Source: an uncultured Clostridia bacterium
GTDB taxonomy: Bacteria > Bacillota > Clostridia > UBA1381
DNA length: 60,264 nt
Direction: 5' to 3'
NCBI GenBank assembly: GCA_947591315.1
Contig: CANQDD010000016.1
Span: 1-60,264 of the forward strand
Under the pieces are notes generated by a model. The model was given only the letters and a program-made list of their open reading frames with translations, was not told the DNA's origin and did not search any database. Made by a program: the position numbers and the translations under genes. This document shows positions 35,890 to 48,004 of this stretch, piece by piece. The stretch's first letter is position 1. The number at the start of each line of letters is the position of its first letter.

Positions 35890-36030
35890 TCAAATTTTCT
35901 CTCTCAGGGAGTTGTCAATCTTATGCTCCGGCACGCGCGGTACGTTTTCAAACGCGCCGCCCGTTACATCCTCCAGGTCGTCCAATTCAAGCTCCTGTGC
36001 TTTCTTGTTCTCGTCCTCTTTTTTTTGCAT
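35890..36030 (-). CDS. Double-glycine leader bacteriocin-like precursor peptide
   Basis: 46 codons. ATG 36030 has a near-perfect ribosome site (AAAGGAGG, eight bases upstream). Leader MQKKEDENKKAQELELDD then LEDVTGG: acidic/amphipathic helix with Leu residues spaced as in C39 substrates and a Gly24-Gly25 cleavage motif. The predicted core has 21 residues, beginning AFENVPRVPEHK and ending SLREKI; it has no Cys and a single Ser, so no lanthionine or disulfide is expected, and no modifying enzyme is encoded nearby. It faces the C39 exporter operon across a terminator and follows the giant SLH gene by 15 nt. Most likely the exporter's cargo. Confidence 0.82.
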   Translation of the reverse strand: MQKKEDENKKAQELELDDLEDVTGGAFENVPRVPEHKIDNSLREKI

Positions 36031-36045
36031 TTCTATATCCTCCTT

Positions 36046-39000
36046 TTATTTTATTGTCTTATCAAACCGCTCCGTCAGCGCGGCGGCTTCGGCGCGTGTG
36101 GCGTTGTTTTGCGGTCTTAATGTGTTGTCCGTGTAGCCGCTCATAATACCCGAGCCGCACGCCCACTGTATTGCGGGTACCGCGTATTCGTTCGCTTCCT
36201 CCGCGTCGGCGTAGCTTAGTATATTCGTGTTTTCACCGACCGACACGTCCTTTCCGATATACTGCGCGTACCGCCACAGCATAGCCGCGACCTGCTCGCG
36301 CGTTACCAATTCATCGGGCGCAAACTCCGTATCGCTGTAACCCGAAACTATTCCGTTTTCCGTGCCCCACGCGATATACGGCGCGTAGTACATACCTTTG
36401 TCCACGTCGGTGTACGTCATATCCGCGCTGTTGGGGTTAGCTCCGTTCATGCGTCCTATTACCGTTATGAGCATACCTCTTGTGACATTGGTATTGGGTT
36501 CAAACGTATCCGCACTTACACCCGCGAAGTAGCCCTTTTCGGCTGCATACTTCACGCTGTCGCTGAACCAGTCGGACGGAGTTACATCCTTAAACTGTGT
36601 TTCCGCGGTATTTCCACTGTCGGGTGTAGGTGTTGCGTCGGGTGCGGGTGTTGCGTCAGGTTCGACCGTAGGCTCGGGTGACGCTGTCGGGGCGGGGGTT
36701 GCCTCTGAGCGCCGTGACGCCGCGCCCGAACCCGAACCGCGCGGTCTTGATGTCGGTTCAGGCTCGGCTTTACTCGGTGTTACCGTTACCGTTATATCGG
36801 GTATCGCATTGCCGTACGGAGTGACGTTGCCGTGTATCATTGTTGTACCTTCGCTGAGCGCCTTAAGCGTCGTGCCGTCGAACGCCGCGACCGCCGCGTC
36901 GTCCGTACCGAGAGCCGCGCTCATTCCTTCGCTGAGCGTGCTCGGCTCGCACGTTATGTTAAACTCCATCGTCTCGCCCTCGGTGAGCTCTATTTTCTCC
37001 GGGAACGGCTCGCCGTTTAACATGAATTCCATCGGCATCGCTGCGGTAAGAGAAATATTTTCACCCTGCGTTACATATTCTCCGTCCTTATCCTTGCCTA
37101 ATAACAGACAATCCACAAATCCGTATTTTTCAAACGGCTCCGCAACGGCGTTTATATCTATCGTAAAGCTTTTGGTTTCGCCGACGCCTATTCCGTCCAT
37201 TGCAGCCTTACCCCAGTCGCACTCGTCAACCGTATAGCCTGTGGCGGCTCCGTACGGACCGGAGAAAATAACGTTCATCGTGTCGTCCGATTTTGACGGA
37301 ACATTGCCCGTGTTCGTTATATTATATTTGACATGATAACCGTTGCTGTCCTGATACGGATAAACGTCATCCACAATATATTGAGGCTTATCTTCAAGCC
37401 TGTCACTCTCATAAGACGATACATTTTCCATACCGCCCTCTTTCACTTCGGCAATAAGGCTTACGCCTTCTGCGCTTGAGGGGGCAGTCCATTCAAATCT
37501 CAAAGTATCCGTGCCGGAGGGGAGCAGCTTACTAACGCTGTTAAGCGTATATATCGGCTCACCCTGCTTTTCACCGTTTTTAGCCTCGTAAACGTTTAAG
37601 GTATAACCGTCTGCGTAAGTAAGACCGTTGTTTGTGACGTCGACGTACACATCTACCGTGTCGCCCCCGCACGGAGTTTCGTCGGACAGCGTTATATCCG
37701 TAACATCGACCGCTCCGCACGGCGTCATATACGAAGCCATGAGCTTAAAGTCGCTTATTTCAACGGGGTTTTCGGCGTTATCGGTTATCTTCTGCTTAAA
37801 GCTGTTATACATAACCATGAGGCTTCCGCTGTCATCTATCACGGCATTGGGTTCATCGGTGAATGCGCCGGTGTTTGTCAGCCTATATGCCGGCGCCCAC
37901 GCGGAGCCGATCTCCTCGGCAGTCCCGTTCGGGTCGGACGACGGTATCGGATCGTTTTGAATTAAAGCCGTCGCGTATATCTCGGTTCCTTGCTTTTCGT
38001 TAAAGTCGTCCGTGTCCTTATCCTTCGTTTCGGGCTGTGTCCAAACGACATATATATCGTCACCGTCCGTCACCGCCTTAAAGTCAGCCATGTACCGCGT
38101 GTTATCCGAATTTTCGGCAGGCATCGCGACATAGGAGTAAAGCGAGTCAATATCCTTTACCTCATTGCCGTCTGCGGTTTTGAGATACTCATCCTTGATG
38201 TGACCGTCATTGTCAATGCCGTCGCGTACGAGCGACGTTATGTCTATGTACGCGACAGTCCTGTCGTCTCTGTACCAGAACAGCTTTGTATCAGCCGCTT
38301 CCGCTTTTGTCGTTTTGGCTTCCGGATGCTCGGCAATAGCTTCGGCAAGCGCTTTGTTTTCCGTTCTCACGAACTGCGGCAGGGCGTCACTCACGTTGTC
38401 GTCCGTAATTCTTACCGGTTTATACGTCGTGTGCTTCTCAAAGTCGTAGCACTGCACGAACAGCTCTTTGTCGTTAGCCGTATCACCGCTCGAATCTTGG
38501 TCGATCGTGTACGCGTAAACGGCTATACCGTTATACGTTATCGCCGTGAAGTCGGACACGTTCGGAACATCAAGTCCCAGCTCCGGCAGCGGCGACGACA
38601 GGAAGCGCTGTCCGTGCCATTCGTTTATGAGAGTTTCCTTTTCATCTTCCGTGCTGCCGTTTCCGTTGCTGTCGGACAGTTCTTCGGGGTAATACTCGTC
38701 GACCATCCACTTGCTCTTATCGGCGGAGTACAGCATATATATAACGGCGCAGTCGTTCGTGTAGGAATTAGCCAGATCCGCAGCCGTTCCCTCGGAATTA
38801 CCGGTTTTTACGTAATATACCGCTCTGTCGTGCGTCTTTTCGTCGTAGACACAGGTGGGGTTGTAATCGTAATACTCATCCGTTGTAAGACGCGTTTCCC
38901 CGCTGACCGTACCGGTTGCGGGATCTATTACGGCAGTGTAGACCTCCAAATTCCTCAAATAATCGGCGGAATCCTCTGTAGTCGCCTTATCGGGATCGCT

Positions 39001-42000
39001 CGACAGCCACGCAATCATCACCTTGCCGTCCTCGATCTCGCATACGCTCGGCTGGAAGTCAGCCTTTTTATCGTCCTGAACAATTTTAGGATCGCTCCAT
39101 GTACCGTCCTTATATACCGCGTATTTGAGGACGGTTCTCTCCGTTGCGCCGCGCGATGTGTCGGAGTCGAGGAATGCTGCGAAAACACTGTCATCGCTGA
39201 GCTTTATGAGCTGCGTGTCGGGATGCTCGTAAGCGTTATCCACTATCGTCTCGCTCGATGCTTCACCGAACGCCGACATAAGCGAAATATCGCCGTCGGG
39301 ACGCCATTCGCTCTTTTCGTCGCTGTACGGCTGTCTTACGCCGAACGACGGCTGCTCCTCAGCGCTCATAAGCGCCGTATCGTCCGTATTGCTGTTCAGA
39401 TTCGGTCCGTTTTCGTATTGCTCAAACATACCGAATTTTATGTCGGGGAATTCGTACTGCAGCGGTATGGAGAACAGGAACAAATCTATCCACGCTCCGA
39501 GCGTAAACACAAGATCGCAGCCCCAGTCGTCATACCCGGGATCCTGACCGGTGAATTCAAATACGCCCATAGCCGTAAACGTGCCTCCGGCGCGTACGCC
39601 TATCGTTCCGGCAAGACCTACTCCCGCGTAGATCTGAACCGTTCCGGCAATCTGTATCGACGCTTGGGATTTTCCGAGCTTATTCTGGAAGTCTACAGTG
39701 GCATTATGCGCGTCCTCATAGGTTATTTCCGGCTTGCTTGTATCGGTTCCCGCGCCGAAAAATCCGAGCAGGTAGGCGCCCAGCTCCAAACCGAAATACG
39801 CCGGTATATATACTACGGGAATAATGGTGTAATGTGCTCTTTTGACGTTCGCGCTCGCTCCGACGTATGCGCCTACTCCCGTAAATACGGCGGCATTATT
39901 GTTGTATCCCGTTGTACGGTTCAATATATTCACGTATGTGAAATCAAAGTATATGCCCGCCTGAACATCTACTTTCCACGTCGGCGCGCCGAGAGCGGCT
40001 GCCGCGTCCGGCAAAGAATTGTTCATCATATTGTTGAACGCTTCGTTGTACGCCCGTTTAATACCGTCGGTAAAGGTCTGTATCGGATGCCTTGCCGAGA
40101 ATAAATCCTTATAATATCTTCCGGTGTCCCCTTGGTACTGGTTCATGTTCATATCCTTAACAGTGTCCACGATCTGAACCGGACTGACGCCTATATACAT
40201 TCTGTATCCGGTAGGCGTCTTTATCGAGCCGACCGACACAAACGGCAGATCAAGTCGCATCGCCGTGGTGCCGACAAACGGAAGGCTTATAAAGTCTATA
40301 TCCGCCGGTATATCGATGTGCTGCAGCACGGGTACCTCCTCGGTCGTCTTTTGCAGGAACGTGTAGCCTGTAAACACATCGGAGTACGTGGTTGTATTCA
40401 TCGCGTCATCATTTGAGGACGAGGACACCGCCGACTCCTTCCGCTGCTTTGACACCTCGGAATTTATTCCGTGCGTTTTATCGGTCGTCACTCGCATGTA
40501 AAGCCTGTAACCGGGAATTGCCTTTTCGAGAGGAATATATCCCGTAAAGCTGCCGTCGCTGTTCTTTTCCGCTTCGCATGAGGCGATCTCGGCATTGGTA
40601 TCGGGATCGCATATCATGAACTTAATGCCGGTCACGCTTTCGTCCGCGTTGGGGCTTTTGATGATATTGCCGTATTTGTCCATCTCCACCTTGGTGTATT
40701 TGATCGGCTCGCGCATTCTCGCGGTCACCGACACCTCTTCCCCGTCAATTACAAGATTGCTGCCCTGACTTGGGTTGTCGGTCGTCAGTTCTATGTTGTT
40801 TATTATCGAACCGTTCTCGGAGTTTATCCGAAGCTGTCCGAGATCCTGGTCGCACACGGAAACCGTTCTGTTTACCTTGCTGCCAGTTTCGTTATTTGCG
40901 AAAACGACCTCGCGCTTTTCGCTTTCCACGTACGGAAGTTCCATTTCACGCAGGCTGCTCTGACCGTTTAGCTCTATCTTATACCGTATGTAATGCCGCG
41001 CCGTTGAGCCTTCGGTGTTGCACGCCGCGCGGAACGGCGCCGTAGCAAAGCTGCCGTCCTCTTCGACCGCCGCGAACTCACCGCCGATGTTTACTATCGC
41101 TCCCTTGGCGGGGATAGCGTTTGACGTACCCGCGCGCCGCGTCATCATATTAAAGCTTGGCATATAAACGCTGCCCTTGACCGACTGGTATATATCCTCC
41201 CCGCTCTCCTCAACGTACGAGAGCGTCACTATATTATTTTCGGGAACGTTTGACGCTTCGTGGAAAAACGCCTCACCGCCGTATAATTTGTCGTCATTCC
41301 TTTCCTTCCATACGGGATAGACGCTGCTGCCCGCGTCGTCCGCCATACGCACCGACAGGGTGTATATCTCTCCGTATATGGGGTGCGACTCTATGACGTA
41401 CTCATAATATTCTTCGCCGTCGATAGTCGTTTCCGACATGACCGGCGAATTGAAAAATCCGTACGAAATATCGAATTTCGGCAAATCCGACTTCTTTACA
41501 CGCAGAGTAAGCGCGTTGTCGTTTCTCGTAAAGAGCGGCGTTATCTCGTAATAGCCGTAACGAAGTCTCTCGTTGTCGTCAAGATACGCGCTCGTTCCGT
41601 TGTCCTCGGTGTAGGGCACTATAACGTCTCTCTTTACCCAATTCGTATCGGACTCGTTATATTTGTAGCTGACCTTGTATCCCGCGGGAGCGAAAAGGTC
41701 GGAGTATTCGTCCCTTACGACCGAGGAAATCTTTAAAACATCGCCGAGGTGGTACGTAAACGTCTGCGAAGTGGATATATCCTTGTCCTCGCCGCAGATT
41801 TTTAAGTATCCGAAATCGCCTTCGGGAAGGTTGATTTTTACTTTCGCGTCAATATAGCCGAACTCGGGCTTTAACTCGATTCTTCCGCGCAGACCGAATT
41901 TTCCTCCCGTCTGGTTCTCCCAATCCCGTGAGCTGTTGTTTTCCTCTATGCTCAGCACGCCCTCCTTATACATTTCATCGACCTTTTCCGGCGTCAGCGT

Positions 42001-42235
42001 GTACGTGTGCGACGTAGCTCCGTCGTCGGAAAAGCTCGCTATCTTCATTTGCTTGCCGTTCTTTACCGCGTACACGTTTTTCAGATATGCGTAAGGCGAG
42101 GTGACGTTTCCGCCCAAGGTCTGCTGGAAGGCGATAGAGTTTTTGCCGTCCTTCGTATAGCGGATAAGCTGGTTATTGTTTGTGTTATCCGAGCCGGCAA
42201 GCGCAAGGAACGTCGGACTTTGCCACGGTGAGCGC
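36046..42235 (-). pseudogene. Giant SLH-domain surface protein, C-terminal part (frameshifted)
   Basis: About 2,060 residues remain in this frame. Beta-rich repeats fill the first two thirds, including a domain with many aromatic residues near AHYTIIPVVYIPAYFGLELG, and a CARDB-like domain (VDVTDITLSDETPCGGDTVD). A Pro/Thr/Glu linker (about PTASPEPTVEPDATPAP) leads to three SLH repeats (FKDVTPSDWFSDSVKYAAEKG; YTDVDKGMYYAPYIAWGTEN; ILSYADAEEANEYAVPAIQW), which bind pyruvylated cell-wall polymers. Frame is lost near 42200-42240; upstream the reading continues in another frame. Read together it is a cell-surface protein of over 2,300 residues. The peptide gene follows 15 nt after its TAA. Confidence 0.85.
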
Positions 42236-43098
42236 GCCCTCGCGCTTTATCTCAACCGTAACGCTGTCGCCCTCCGCGCTGTATGTTTCCTCTGTAAATC
42301 CGACCTTTGAGGGAGGTTGTACCTCGTCGTCGGCAATCGTAAACGCGCAGCTTGACGACGCGCTGTTTGTCGTAGTTCCGTACGGATTGGCGAGCATAAA
42401 GAAGAAACGTCTGTCGCCGTCTCCTTCATCATTATCGTCAACGTCTATCGCTATGTATTTTTCCTTTTCGCCCTCCGCGAAACCGACCGTAAGCGTCGCG
42501 CCCACAACGACGTTTGTCACAACGTTCGCCATCTGCTGTATCTGCTGCACCGTGTCGGTCGTGGAGGTCACCGCCTGCGGAGCGCCCTCTACGCCCGTAT
42601 ACGCCGCACGCGCTCTCTGAAGGGGGCTGACGGAAAGAGTTTCGCCGTCCCCGTCCGCCGCTTCCTCCGCGGAGAGCAGACCGCTTTGCTCCTCTATGTA
42701 GTCGATAGCTTTCTGCACTCCCTGCTCGGTAGCCTGCTGAAGTTCCTCGTCATTTTTGAGCATTTCGGCGTACTCCTCCTCCGTTTTCAATTCGGATTCG
42801 GTGTATTCCTCGCCCTCCATGCGCTCGATAAGAGATTGGTTGCCGTCGGGGTTGTACGCCTCTTCGCCGCCGTACACGGATACCGTGTAATCCTTTCCGT
42901 ATTTGGCTGTCAAATCGGAAATTTTTACCGTTACACCCGATTCCGACGCGCAGTCTCCGCCTCTGGCAATGCGCAGAAGGTATCTTTTGTTCGCGCCTTC
43001 CTCCAGCCGGGCGTTGGCTGCGGTGAGATAGAACACGTCGCTTGAAAGTATATCCTCCGTCATTTCTATTTCGGGAATGTACTCGTCCGTTTTCTCGG
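42236..43098 (-). pseudogene. Giant SLH-domain surface protein, N-proximal part, 5' truncated
   Basis: Continuous protein-like frame from about 43098 (EKTDEYIPEIEMTEDILSSD) to a stop at 42185, in a different frame from the rest. Contains Calx-beta-like segments (GVTVKISDLTAKYGKDYTVS and FTEETYSAEGDSVTVEIKRE). The expected signal peptide and start are missing: at about 43095-43101 the sequence passes directly into the opposite-strand GLUG gene. The nominal ATG at 43177 lies within that other gene and is not credible. Confidence 0.75.
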
Positions 43099-44868
43099 CG
43101 CAACCGGCGTAATTAAAAATCTGACAGTGGACGGCTCTGTGACCGGCGGCAATTATATCGGCGGTATCGTGGGACAAAACAACTCCGGCACGATCGAAAA
43201 CTGCGCAAGCTCGGTAACGGCGACGGGAAAAAGATATGTCGGCGGTATAGCCGGTCAGAACAATGCCGGCAGAATAACGGACTGCTCCAATTCCGGCTCA
43301 ATTTCGTCCACAATCACGACACACACCGCGTCAAGCTCCTACATCGGCGGTATAGTCGGTCAAAACAGCGCGGGCGCCGCGTCAACCGGAGCTTTAAGCG
43401 GGTGCCACAATACCGGCGCTATATCGGGCAGTAATTATGTCGGCGGTATAACGGGATACACCACCGCGCAGACAACAATCTGCTATAATACCGGCTCTGT
43501 ATCGGGCAGCGGCTATATCGGCGGCATAACGGGATTTGTAAAGGGCGCGCCGATACCCGGCTCCCTTTTGCCCGACGACGTAACCGACACTTTACTGACA
43601 GACTGCTATAATACCGGCGCCGTCAGCGGAACCGTCAGATATACCGGCGGCGTGGTAGGACAGATCGCGGCAGGCGGCACTGTGGAAAGCTGCTACAATA
43701 CCGCGGATGTAAACGGCGCGTTGATAGTCGGCGGCGTGGCGGGACACGTAAACGGCAGCAGGGCGGCTCTCAGATGCTGCTATAACATCGGTAAGCTCGA
43801 TGGAAGCATGAACATCGGCGCGGTTGTCGGACAAAATTCATCCGGCACTGTAGAGTATTGCTATTATCTGGACGGCGCTGCCGGTAAGGGAATAGGCAGC
43901 GGCGGCGGCAGCGCCGAAGCGCGGACCGTACCCGAATTTACAAACCTGATTTCGACCTTGTCCTCGTCATCACACGGCGGCTGGGTCGGCTGCGGCACTA
44001 TAGACTTTATAAGACCCGCGCTTGCCTCAAACAGGGAGGTTGTTGACTTTACGGCTACCGAGGAAAATCCTTATATTATCGACGGCATGGACAGCTTCAA
44101 CAAGCTAAGGAGCTATATGCTCAATGTCGGTTCCGTAAAAGGCAAGTACTTCAAGCTCACATGTAATCTATTAACCAAAAATAATAATATATACATCCAG
44201 GGAAATTTCGACGGAGTATTTGACGGCGGCGGTCATTCCATATATATATACGAGTATGTTGTCAATCATCCGCTGTTTAACAATGTCGAGGACGGCGGCG
44301 TTGTAAAAAATCTGAATATTTACAAGAGTCCGTATCCTTATCCGTCCAGCGGTACAAACGAAGCCTTTATTGCGGCACGTGTCAAAAGCGGCGGCATAAT
44401 CGAAAACTGCCATGTCAGCGGCACAATGACTTATTCCATCTCTTCCAGCAGTCCGAGAAATTACAATTACGGAGGCGTCGCCGCGATAGTTGACGCGGGC
44501 GGAACGATTAAAAACTGCGTAAATGAATTCGGCTTTACTTTGACAAGTAATAACTGTGTGGCTTACATCGGCGGCATCGCCGGAGAAAACAACGGAACAA
44601 TCGAAAACTGCATCGGCATGGCAGGGTACTATGGTTTGTCTTTCAGCCGCGGCAGCAGCACGACTGTCAACGCGGCTTATGTCGGCGGCATTGCCGGAAA
44701 AAACACCGGAACAATACGGAATTGTCTGAATATAACCGCAATTCCGAATCAGGAGAATGTGACCGCAGGCAGTATCGCCTGTAACGACGGCGGCATTATT
44801 GAAAACTGCTATTATGACGCGGACAGAACACCTACGGTAACGTCCGGCGACAAGGGCTTGGGAAAAAC
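43095..44868 (+). pseudogene. GLUG-repeat surface protein, fragment 1, 5' truncated
   Basis: Starts in mid-domain: GATGVIKNLTVDGSVTGG is the normal inside of a GLUG protein, with no signal or ribosome site. About eight GLUG motifs follow (YIGGIVGQNNSGTIENC, YVGGIAGQNNAGRITDC, YVGGITGYTTAQTTICYNTG and others), a pattern of secreted adhesin-like beta-helix proteins. After SGDKGLGKTA (about 44860) the frame becomes meaningless, and true coding resumes in the next frame as GEGGASWSPIGIEGNKF. Confidence 0.75.
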
Positions 44869-47150
44869 GGCGAAGGCGGCGCGTCATGGTCTCCTATCGG
44901 AATTGAGGGCAATAAATTCGAGGGCGTTTTTGACGGAAACGCTCATGAGATAAGCGGATTATATATAAACGCTCCGGATACAAAATATCAAGGTTTGTTC
45001 GGCTTTGTCGGCACAGGCGGAACCGTGAAAAACCTGACCGTTTCCGGCACCGTCACCGGCAAACAATATATCGGCGGTATCGCAGGACGCATCGATGAGG
45101 GCGCGGCAGTATACGGCTGCGTCAACAAGAGCGAGGTTTTCGGCGACAGTCAGTTCGGCGGCGTCGCGGGTATAAATTACGGCGTTGTGACAAACTGCGC
45201 CAACGCCGGAAACATCGGCGATAACAAAAACATAGGCACAGACAGTATCTGCGGCGGTATTTTGGGTGAGAACCGCGGCGGCATAACAAGGTGCGTCAAT
45301 GCGGGAACAGTCGGAGTGATGTATGCTGACGAAATAAAAGGCGGCATTATAGGATATAACGCTTCCGAAAACACCGCAGCCGACTGCTATTATCTCTGGG
45401 GAGGCACTGGAAGCATAAAGGGCGTCGGCCGCGGCACCGATAACACAAAAAGAGTTAACTCCGCCTCCAGACTTAAATCAGGCGAGACAGCGTGGCTTTT
45501 GCAGGACGGTCAGGACGGCCTTGTCTGGGGACAGAAGCTCGGAACTGATGACTATCCCGTACCGACGAGCGACAGCGGCAAGCAGGTGTTTAAGGTTACC
45601 TTCGCAACGCAGTCAAATCCGAATTTTGCCGAGCGTTACGCCAATCCGAACGGCACTGTAACGCTGCCGGACGCTCCCACGGCGGAGGGGCAGGTATTCT
45701 CGGACTGGTCGCCAAATCCCGGAAGCGGCAATATTTTTGATGAGAACACTCCCGTAACCGATGATATAACCGTATACGCGTCCGAGCGCACTCCCTTCGG
45801 CGGCGAAAGCGGCGAGATCCCGCTCGACACGGTTTACGGCGAGGGTGTTACGGCTGATTTGTCCGATTACATCGCTTACGGAGATACGACCGATACGGCG
45901 GATAAATTTACATACACGATCGAGGAAGGCAATACAATAGGCGCGTCGGTAAACGGCGACACGCTTACCGTTCCGAAGGATACCGGCGCGGGCGAATACA
46001 CGCTGAAAATCAAAGCCGAAGAAAAAGCTCCGCTGTTCAATCTTATGAGCGTTGATGATTATGGCTTTGAGCCTGTGACGCTGACGATTAAAATAACCGT
46101 CGCGAAAGCCGCACCGACGGCGTCCGTTCAGCCCAACGAGCTCGTGTTCAAGGACAGGGAGCAGTATCTTGTAACAGGCAGAACCGACGACGGAACGCTT
46201 GTATACAGCACGAGCAAAGACGGCGATTATTCCGAAAAAGTACCGACGGGCAGTGATGCCGGAACGTATACGGTCTGGTACAAGGTGATAGGCGACGAAA
46301 ACCACACCGATTCCGAGCCGCAGTCCGTAGAGGCTGTTATCAGAAACATTGAAAGCATAAGAATTGAAAGAGAACCTGACATCACCACCGTTATTGAGGG
46401 TATGCCGCTCGACACGTCGGGCTTGGTAGTAATCGCCGACTGCGGCAACGACGAAACCTTTGAGGCAGCAGGCTATACACTTTCGGGCTACGACACATCG
46501 GAACCGGGCGATCAAACCGTCACTGTAACCTACGGCGGTAAAACCGCACAGTTTAATATAACGGTAACGCCGAAATCGCTCACGGGTATCGAGCTTACGC
46601 ATACGCCCGACAAGCTCATATATTATCAGGGTGATGAGCTTGATTGGAGCGGTATGGTGATCACTGCGGTTTATGACAATAACACGACCGAGTTTGTTGA
46701 CAGCGATGCCTGCGTTATCGAGGTAGCCGAGTTCTACGGCGGCAAGCGCGCGATAATCTCATGCGCTACTGACGACGCGGAAATTTACTACACGATCGAC
46801 GGAACCGATCCGACAACAAGCTCGGATAAATACACAGCTCCGTTTGAATTGACCTCCAACGCGGATATAAAGGCGATAGCCGTAAAAGCCGATATGGACG
46901 ACAGCGACGTCGAGGAGCAGCTCGTAAATGTTGAGAAGGTCGCGGCTCCGAAGGCGAACGTCAAGGGCGAGGTGGAGGTCGGAACGGCTGTGAAGCTGCT
47001 CTGCTCAACCTCCGGCGCGGAGATTTATTACACAATCGGCGATTCGCTGGACGAGAACAATTACAAGAAATATACAGACGACATAATAATAACAGGAAGC
47101 ATGACAATACGGGCAATCGCCGTAAAGCGCGGCTGTGTAATGAGCGACGG
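44869..47150 (+). pseudogene. GLUG/InlB-like/Ig-like surface protein, fragment 2
   Basis: Continues from GGASWSPIGIEGNKFEGVFD with more GLUG repeats, an InlB/Listeria-Bacteroides type repeat (FKVTFATQSNPNF, VFSDWSPNPGSGNIF), two bacterial Ig-like domains of the Big_3 type (IRIEREPDITTVIEGMPLDT; IELTHTPDKLIYYQGDELDW) and two chitobiase-C-terminal-like repeats (AEIYYTIDGTDPTTSS, AEIYYTIGDSLDENNY). A frame break at about 47150 separates it from the tail. The first credible residues have no start codon, so it depends on fragment 1. Confidence 0.75.
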
Positions 47151-47942
47151 TGTTACATTATACCTACACCGTAGCGCCGCCAGAGGAGCAGAGCGGAGAA
47201 GTAAACCGCGCGCTGCTTGAATTGGAGGAGGCGGCATGGCAAAGCCGGCGACACCTTCAGCCTGCCCGCGTATATATATTCCGAAAGCGAGGTAAGCGAC
47301 TTCCGGTTTACGCTCGAGTACGACAGCGACCAATTTGAATATCTCGGCTTTAAGCCGGGCGAGGATATGTCCGCATCGTCGGTATCCGTCACAACAGATG
47401 AAAACAGGGTGACGGTGCGCGGCACGCAGGGAGGAATAACCGGCTGCGAGGCTTGCAGGCTTGAATTTAAGGCGAAGCCGGATATTGATTCCGGAGAATA
47501 TATTTTGCCGGTAAGCGATATCGAGATCAATGCCGCCGAAAAAAATCTGACCGACGTGTATTATACGGACGGTTATGTCAGGATAATATCCGAGGACGCG
47601 AAAATTTCCGCGGGCGCGTTTCTCTTCAACTCCGACAACGATGTTATAGAGGATGTGTCAGAGATAAGCGGAACCTTGTCGGCAATGATATTGGCGGACA
47701 TTGCGGGCTTGCCCGAGGACGAAAGGGTGACAAGCTTTGACGCGATCCTCGCGTTCTACGACACGAACGACGCGCTCGTCACGCTGAGCACAACCGAAGC
47801 GGAGATGAGCGATGACATTGATTGCTTCATGGTCGAAAATATAGCTATCCCCGAAAACGTCGAAATCGGCGGAGTAAAGCTGATGATATGGGACGGTATA
47901 GACACTGCGAAGCCGCTTGCGGCAGCCACGCCTGTGCTGTAG
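47150..47942 (+). pseudogene. Cohesin-like tail of the GLUG surface protein, fragment 3
   Basis: TLHYTYTVAPPEEQSGEVNR (frame 47150) runs for about 85 nt, then a second shift at about 47235 leads to AGDTFSLPAYIYSESEVSDF, a cohesin-like beta domain (FTLEYDSDQFEYLGFKPGED). It ends with a small domain finishing VKLMIWDGIDTAKPLAAATP, the same kind of ending as the galactanase and the 1,629-residue surface protein. A terminator follows. Together with fragments 1 and 2 it was once one secreted protein of about 1,600 residues or more. Confidence 0.72.
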
Positions 47943-47959
47943 GCTAAAGCGGATTACAA

Positions 47960-47990
47960 GAGTATGTTCACACCGAACATACTCTTTTTC
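47960..47990 (+). terminator. Terminator of the GLUG surface gene
   Basis: GAGTATGTTC, ACACC, GAACATACTC, TTTTTC, 17 nt after the stop. Confidence 0.9.
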
Positions 47991-48004
47991 TATTCCGCGC
48001 AAGG

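Noticed and set aside
37990-40104. 704-codon open frame on the plus strand
   Set aside because: Antisense to the SLH surface gene; its protein is Arg/Val/Tyr-rich without domains, a by-product of GC-biased third positions.
43098-43177. ATG 43177 as the true start of the SLH protein
   Set aside because: The first 25 residues are the antisense of GLUG coding sequence and include no signal peptide.
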